A DNA stretch of 64,000 nt. Source: Desulfarculaceae bacterium. GTDB taxonomy: Bacteria > Desulfobacterota > Desulfarculia > Desulfarculales > Desulfarculaceae. Numbering within the stretch: position 1 is the stretch's first letter; the number at the start of each line of letters is the position of its first letter. The notes under the pieces are model-generated. The model saw only the letters and a program-made list of their open reading frames with translations. It did no database searches and was not told where the DNA came from. The stretch spans positions 1 through 64,000 of the forward strand of contig JAIPDO010000007.1 in the NCBI GenBank assembly GCA_021737645.1, read 5' to 3'. The position numbers and the translations under genes were made by a program. Below are positions 59,954-64,000 of this stretch, piece by piece.

Positions 59954-61024
59954 CTAGGCGTACTCTCCACTCGCTACCGCTTGGGCCTTGGCCAACAGAA
60001 TGTTCACCATGCCCCCCAGGCGGGCGAAACGGCTGTCGGCGGTTTGGCCGTGGAAGTATCGATAGTAAATCTGCTGGGCGATGACCACCAAGCGAAATAG
60101 GCCAAAGCAGTAGTAAAAGTCCATGCGATCCATCACCCGCCCGGTCAGTTGCCCATAATACTCCACCGCTTCCCAGCGGGTCAGGCAGCCAGGCAAATGG
60201 GTGATCATGGAGGCCCCTTCCACCATTTCCGGAGGGTCGTCAGCCTGCACCCAATAGGCCAGGGTGCAGGCCAGGTCCATGAGCGGGTCGCCCAGGGTAG
60301 CCATCTCCCAGTCCAGCACCCCCACGATCTTCAAAGGGTCGCCAGAATCCAGCACTACGTTGTCCAATTTCAAATCGTTGTGGATCACCGTGGAGGTGGG
60401 GCTTTCCGGCGGCATCTCGGCGGCCAGCCACTGCATCACCGCCTCGCCGTCGGGCACGTCCGGGGTGCGGGCCGCGCGGTAGCGTTTGCTCCAACCCTCA
60501 ACCTGGCGGCGCACGTAGCCCTGGGGCTTGCCGAACTCGCCCAGCCCGGCGGCCTGGTAATCCACCGCGTGCAACTCGGCCATCACCTCCACCAAACGCT
60601 GGGTTAGTCGCCTGAGTTCCGACTCGCCGAAGCCCAACTCCGGCGGAAGGCTGCGGCGCAAGATGATGCCCTCGATGCGCTCCATCACGTAAAAATGGCA
60701 GCCCATGACGGCCGGGTCCTCGCTGTAGACCAGGGGCTTGGGGCAATAGGGAAACACCGGATGCAGGGCGCTTAGCACCTTGTGCTCGCGGCTCATGTCG
60801 TGGGCGGTCTTGGCCTTGGTGCCGTGGGGAGGCCTGCGCAAGACCATCTCCCGCCCGCCCATGCGCAAAAAATAGGTGAGGTTGGAGTACCCCGACGGGA
60901 ACTGGCTGATCTCCAACTTGCCGTCCAGGCCGGGAATGCTCAGGCGCAGGAATTCTTCCAGCCGCCCGGCGTCCAACTCCTCGCCCGGCCTGACCTGGGC
61001 GGCCCGGTCCAGAAGCTCATTCAT
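59954..61024 (-). CDS. APH-like phosphotransferase of the ACAD10/11-associated (LvaA-like) type
   Basis: About 356 residues of the aminoglycoside-phosphotransferase fold. The catalytic loop is VIHNDLKLDN (215-222) and the metal-binding motif VLDWEMATLGDP (238-246), both as in the kinase domain of ACAD10/ACAD11; FPSGYSNLTY is the nucleotide loop. In Pseudomonas LvaA and in mammalian ACAD10/11 this domain phosphorylates a 4-hydroxyacyl-CoA so that a linked dehydrogenase can remove the phosphate. The ATG at 61024 overlaps the TetR stop, and the partner dehydrogenase lies just upstream in the operon. Function inferred from this pairing. Confidence 0.82.
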   Translation of the reverse strand: MNELLDRAAQVRPGEELDAGRLEEFLRLSIPGLDGKLEISQFPSGYSNLTYFLRMGGREMVLRRPPHGTKAKTAHDMSREHKVLSALHPVFPYCPKPLVYSEDPAVMGCHFYVMERIEGIILRRSLPPELGFGESELRRLTQRLVEVMAELHAVDYQAAGLGEFGKPQGYVRRQVEGWSKRYRAARTPDVPDGEAVMQWLAAEMPPESPTSTVIHNDLKLDNVVLDSGDPLKIVGVLDWEMATLGDPLMDLACTLAYWVQADDPPEMVEGASMITHLPGCLTRWEAVEYYGQLTGRVMDRMDFYYCFGLFRLVVIAQQIYYRYFHGQTADSRFARLGGMVNILLAKAQAVASGEYA

Positions 61025-61736
61025 CCCGCGCCTCCCCTGCCCCGCTTGAGCCGAGGCCGTTCCGGCAATATCCCTGGGCCAGACCCACCACAAAATCGGC
61101 GTAGCGCTCCACGCTCACCCGGCGCTTGGCGTACTTCCAGCGTTTGAGATACCAGTCTTGCAGCATGCCTTTTATCACCGCGGCGGTGAGCTGGTGGTCC
61201 ACATCGGCGAAGACGCCTTGCCGTTTGCCCTGTTTTATGACCTCGGCGATGTGACGCTCAGTGGCCATTTCGCCCTCTTTGGCGCGCTGTTTTTCCACCT
61301 TGCCCAAATGGCGCGCCTCCATATAAGAGAAAAAGAACCAGGGCTGCATGGCCTCGCTAAGGTACAAGTGGGCGCGGATGACGGCAGCCAACTTTTCCGG
61401 CGGAGCCTCGCTGCCGGAAACCGCCTGGCCCATCACCCGCCGGGTTATGCGGCGGCCCGCCTCCTGGATCATCTCCAGCAGGGCCTCCTTACCGCCGAAG
61501 TAGTCGTAGAGCGCCCCGATGGACAGGCCGCTGGCCCTGCTCAGGTCGCGCATGGTCATGGCCTGGAAGCCCTTTTGGTTGCTCACCTTGAGGGTGGCCT
61601 GGAAGATCAGCTCCAGGTTCTTGAGCGCGGTCTGCTCCTTTTTTGCCTTGATCTCCTCGCGGTGGGCGGCCAGCATTTCCAGGCAAAAATCCCTCTGGGT
61701 CAGCTTGGCCTGGCGTTGGAACTGGCGATAGGTCAT
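61017..61736 (-). CDS. TetR family transcriptional regulator
   Basis: About 239 residues. The N-terminal helix-turn-helix reads MTMRDLSRASGLSIGALYDYFGGKEALL after a 45-residue extension. The C-terminal domain is helical, as in acyl-CoA-responsive TetR proteins. The true ATG at 61736 overlaps the stop of the acyl-CoA dehydrogenase gene (ATGA); the track extends the frame 240 codons too far. It sits inside the operon between dehydrogenase and kinase, so it is made together with the enzymes and likely represses the divergent promoter near 63740. Confidence 0.9.
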   Translation of the reverse strand: MTYRQFQRQAKLTQRDFCLEMLAAHREEIKAKKEQTALKNLELIFQATLKVSNQKGFQAMTMRDLSRASGLSIGALYDYFGGKEALLEMIQEAGRRITRRVMGQAVSGSEAPPEKLAAVIRAHLYLSEAMQPWFFFSYMEARHLGKVEKQRAKEGEMATERHIAEVIKQGKRQGVFADVDHQLTAAVIKGMLQDWYLKRWKYAKRRVSVERYADFVVGLAQGYCRNGLGSSGAGEARDE

Positions 61737-62941
61737 GAGAGGCCGTGCTCCGCCGCGTATTCCTTGAGTATGCGCCGGGCCACCGACACCTTGTGCACCT
61801 CGTCCACCCCATCGTAGATGCGCGCCGAGCGCTCGCCCCGGTAGAAGGCGGCCAGCACCGTGTCGTCGGTGACCCCCAGGCCGCCGTGTACCTGCACCGC
61901 CCGGTCCAGCACCCGCTGCATCACCCCGGCGGTGTAGAACTTGATCAGGGAGATGTCCTGGCGGGCCTCCTTCTGGCCGTAGTGCTCGATGCGCCAGGCG
62001 CAGTTTAGCACCATGAGCCGGGCGGCCCGCATCTCCGCGGCGCTCTCGGCTATCCATGCCTGGATGATTTGCTTGTCGGCCAAGTGCTTGCCCGGAGATA
62101 TCTCCCTGGTCAGGGCCTGGTGGCACATCATCTCCAAGGCCCGGTTGCAGATGCCGATCCAGCGCATGCAGTGGTGGATGCGGCCTGGACCCAGGCGCTC
62201 CTGGGCGATGACGAAGCCATGACCCTCTGGGCCCAACAGGTTGGCCCGGGGCACATGGCAGGATTGGTAGAGTATCTCGCCGTGGCTGTGCCAGCCCGAG
62301 CCCGCGTGGCCCATCACCGGGATGTTGCGCACCAGATTGAAGCCGGGAGTGTCGGTGGGCACGATGATCATGGAGGCCCGCAGATGACGGGGGGCATCGG
62401 GGTTGGTCACTGCCATGACGATGGCGAAGGATGCGCCGTCGGCCGAGGAGGTGAACCATTTGTGCCCGTTGATCACATAGTCATCGCCGTCGGCGACCGC
62501 CGTGGTGTCCATGAGCACCGGGTTGGAGCCGGGCTGCTCCGGCTCGGTCATGGAGAAGCAGGAGCGGATGTCTCCGGCGATAAGTGGGGCCAGGTATTTT
62601 TCCTTTTGCTCCGGGGTGCCGTATTTTATGAGAATCTCGATGTTGCCCGCGTCCGGGGCCTGGCAGCCGAACACGTACACCCCCAGGGGGTTGCGAGCCA
62701 GGGCCTCGCACACCAGCCCGTAGTCTACCAGGCCCAGGCCCACGCCCCCGTACTCCTGGGGGTGCAGAGGGGCCCAAAGTTCCATTTGCTTGACCATCTC
62801 CCGCTTGGCGGCCAGCACCGGCTCCAGCTCTTCCCAGGAGCGGTGCAGAAAATCCTGCTCCAGGGGAATGAGTTCCTTGTCCACGAACTCATTGATGAGT
62901 TCCAGGATGGTCTGGGTTTCCTCGGATATTTGAAAATCCAT
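61733..62941 (-). CDS. Acyl-CoA dehydrogenase, ACAD10/11-like
   Basis: A 402-residue ACAD with CFSMTEPEQPGSNP and NGHKWFTSSADG. The catalytic position reads RIYDGVDEVHKVSVARR, with Asp377 in place of Glu, as in ACAD10/ACAD11 (ADGPDEVH). In those enzymes and in LvaC the domain turns 4-phosphoacyl-CoA into an enoyl-CoA. Here kinase and dehydrogenase are separate genes rather than fused. ATG behind GGAAGG, 16 nt after the histidine phosphatase gene. Confidence 0.88.
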   Translation of the reverse strand: MDFQISEETQTILELINEFVDKELIPLEQDFLHRSWEELEPVLAAKREMVKQMELWAPLHPQEYGGVGLGLVDYGLVCEALARNPLGVYVFGCQAPDAGNIEILIKYGTPEQKEKYLAPLIAGDIRSCFSMTEPEQPGSNPVLMDTTAVADGDDYVINGHKWFTSSADGASFAIVMAVTNPDAPRHLRASMIIVPTDTPGFNLVRNIPVMGHAGSGWHSHGEILYQSCHVPRANLLGPEGHGFVIAQERLGPGRIHHCMRWIGICNRALEMMCHQALTREISPGKHLADKQIIQAWIAESAAEMRAARLMVLNCAWRIEHYGQKEARQDISLIKFYTAGVMQRVLDRAVQVHGGLGVTDDTVLAAFYRGERSARIYDGVDEVHKVSVARRILKEYAAEHGLS

Positions 62942-62957
62942 GGCAAATCCTTCCGGC

Positions 62958-63656
62958 CTAGCGGTAGGTGATCAACTCCGGTTTCCGGTGCAATTCCAGA
63001 TGGGCGGTGGAGTTGAACAGGGAAAGGGAAAAGTCGCGGTCATTGTAAAAAAAGCTGCTAAGGGAGGCGTTCTTGATGACCCAGGTCAGGCGCAGGGCGG
63101 TTTCATCGTCCAGCCCCAGGGCCAAGCGCAGGGCTGCGGAGATAGACCCACCCGAGCTGAACACCAATACTGTCTTGCCCCGGCCGTTGTCCGCCCACAC
63201 CTGCTCCAGGGCCGTGCGGCTGCGGGCCAAAAACGCCTGCCACGCCTCTCCCTGGTCCAAGGTATAGCGCCCGGATATCCAGCGGCGCATGGCCCCTTCG
63301 TAAACGGTCTGAAAGGCCTTGCGGTCGTCGAACATATGGGGCGCGGCCTGGACCACGGCCGGGTCTTCCTTTTGCATGGCCGGTAGCAGGGCCTTGATGA
63401 TGGGGCCGGAGTCATATTCGTTGAACTCGGGCAGCACCCTGAGCGGCGGCGGTGCGGGCAGCGCGGCCAACGCGGCCCGGGCGGTGTCCTGTTGCCGGGA
63501 CATGGTGCCGCAATAGGCGGCGTCAAAGGTAAGGCCCAGGTTGGCCAGGTGCTCGCCGGTCAGGGCCGATTGGCGCAGGCCCAGGTCCGAGAGCCGGTCG
63601 TAGTTGTCCTGGCCGAAAGACGCCTGACCGTGGCGCATCATGTATAAAACGCTCAT
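62958..63656 (-). CDS. Histidine phosphatase family protein lacking the second histidine
   Basis: About 232 residues. The phosphohistidine motif MRHGQAS (His9) is intact and NEYDSG is in the acid region, but the second catalytic motif, usually VSHGG, is VFSSGGS (Ser168). Catalysis may be weak or the protein may bind phosphorylated ligands without hydrolysing them. The ATG at 63656 (MSVLYMMRHG) is chosen from the family N-terminus; the track starts at a GTG 19 codons upstream. First gene of the operon with the ACAD10/11-like dehydrogenase and kinase. Confidence 0.83.
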   Translation of the reverse strand: MSVLYMMRHGQASFGQDNYDRLSDLGLRQSALTGEHLANLGLTFDAAYCGTMSRQQDTARAALAALPAPPPLRVLPEFNEYDSGPIIKALLPAMQKEDPAVVQAAPHMFDDRKAFQTVYEGAMRRWISGRYTLDQGEAWQAFLARSRTALEQVWADNGRGKTVLVFSSGGSISAALRLALGLDDETALRLTWVIKNASLSSFFYNDRDFSLSLFNSTAHLELHRKPELITYR

Positions 63657-63740
63657 GCCGAATGGGTTCTCCCCGGCCCTGAGGCCGTTTGGCTTGTAGC
63701 TGAATTTAGCCACGTCTGAGCTGGGATTGCAACTATTTTC

Positions 63741-63754
63741 CGAGCGATCGTTCG
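63741..63754. promoter_or_regulatory. Candidate TetR operator between the phosphatase and etfB genes
   Basis: CGAGCGATCGTTCG is a 14-bp near-palindrome (one mismatched pair) around the centre GATC, in the 174-nt divergent region. Such CGATCG-centred sites are common for TetR regulators of acyl-CoA genes. The TetR of this operon is the likely binder; inferred. Confidence 0.45.
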
Positions 63755-63830
63755 TTTTTTATTGGCAGAGGCCGAGCCATGCCCTACACTAGTTGTGAGA
63801 GATTCATCCCGGGCACAGGCGAGGGGAGCC

Positions 63831-64000
63831 ATGCGCATTCTGGCGTGTATCAAACAGGTGTGGGAGCCGGAGAGTCTGTTCAGCCTCCAGGGAGCCGAGT
63901 TGCGCCCCCGCCCTCCCCTGCGCCGCAAGATAAGCTCCTATGACGAGCTGGCCCTGGAGGAGGCCCTGCGCCTGAAGGACCGTCTGCCGCAGGTGCGGGT
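63831..64000 (+). CDS. etfB: Electron transfer flavoprotein beta subunit (partial, cut by window end)
   Basis: Not in the ORF track. From the ATG at 63831, behind GAGGGGAG, the reading frame gives MRILACIKQVWEPESLF and then SSYDELALEEALRLKD, the typical start of EtfB (CIKQV, then the DExALEEALRLK segment). About 56 codons are visible before the window ends. ETF accepts electrons from acyl-CoA dehydrogenases, of which this window has seven. The segment between the two motifs is about 24 residues and lacks the usual proline-aspartate-threonine after CIKQV, so it may be a divergent ETF. Confidence 0.85.
   Translation, partial: MRILACIKQVWEPESLFSLQGAELRPRPPLRRKISSYDELALEEALRLKDRLPQVR

Noticed and set aside
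1-64000. CRISPR arrays, insertion sequences, prophage, tRNA or rRNA genes
   Set aside because: No regularly spaced repeats, transposase or integrase motifs, or recognisable structural RNA sequences were seen on reading both strands.

Overview
The window is a 64 kb, GC-rich stretch of bacterial chromosome carrying 56 recognisable protein genes, the last one cut by the window edge. No rRNA, tRNA, CRISPR array, insertion sequence or phage gene was recognised. Nearly every gene serves uptake, CoA activation and beta-oxidation-type breakdown of carboxylic acids, or regulates those steps. The mix (ferredoxin-dependent 2-oxoacid oxidoreductase, a split cobalamin mutase, seven acyl-CoA dehydrogenase paralogues, two LIV-type ABC importers, a TAXI-TRAP transporter, an orphan YqeB-type selenium/molybdenum hydroxylase maturation gene) fits a fatty-acid or aromatic-acid degrading anaerobe, most likely Desulfobacterota. 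That assignment is inferred from gene content, because no marker gene is present.

Layout. 0.2-4.2 kb (minus): a five-gene 2-oxoacid:ferredoxin oxidoreductase operon (alpha, beta, gamma, a GltD-like NAD(P)H oxidoreductase subunit, a 2[4Fe-4S] ferredoxin). 4.5-16.7 kb (minus): ten genes comprising acyl-CoA ligase, acyl-CoA dehydrogenase, 3-hydroxyacyl-CoA dehydrogenase, thiolase, an HMG-CoA-synthase-like/DUF35 fusion, split methylmalonyl-CoA-type mutase, carboxyltransferase, a second dehydrogenase and an enoyl-CoA hydratase. 16.9-24.8 kb: a GntR regulator, a plus-strand operon (P-loop-degenerate PaaK-like protein, PaaG-like isomerase, lipoate-ligase-like protein, cupin) converging on a minus-strand operon (acyl-CoA dehydrogenase, second lipoate-ligase-like protein, NifU-like scaffold). 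24.9-30.3 kb (plus): IclR regulator, TAXI-TRAP receptor and permease, and a nitronate-monooxygenase-family protein. 30.3-38.7 kb: two more GntR paralogues around LIV transporter 1 and an alcohol dehydrogenase. 38.8-48.4 kb (minus): YqeB-like protein, large acyl-CoA dehydrogenase, and LIV transporter 2 with an embedded acyl-CoA synthetase. 49.5-56.8 kb (plus): MerR regulator, a complete beta-oxidation operon (FadB-like fusion, dehydrogenase, thiolase) and a patatin-like lipase. 56.8-63.7 kb (minus): a seven-gene operon with histidine phosphatase, ACAD10/11-like dehydrogenase, TetR, APH-like kinase, DUF362 protein, 3-hydroxyacyl-CoA dehydrogenase and SDR. The window ends in the start of etfB.

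How the parts fit. Transporters bring in acids, ligases activate them, the dehydrogenase/hydratase/dehydrogenase/thiolase sets shorten them, and the mutase plus carboxyltransferase deal with branched or odd-chain CoA dicarboxylates. Electrons would leave through ETF and ferredoxin. A 15-bp palindrome, TAACGCA-N-TGCGTTA, lies just downstream of recognisable promoters at several of these units (17.9, 24.9, 37.5 and 50.3 kb, with a weaker copy at 41.7 kb), so one regulator family probably co-controls them.

Most novel points: the pseudo-HMG-synthase/DUF35 fusion beside a thiolase; the kinase plus ACAD10/11-like pair, which resembles the 4-hydroxyacyl-CoA (levulinate) route in an apparent anaerobe; the paired, motif-altered lipoate-ligase paralogues in two convergent operons; and the shared operator.
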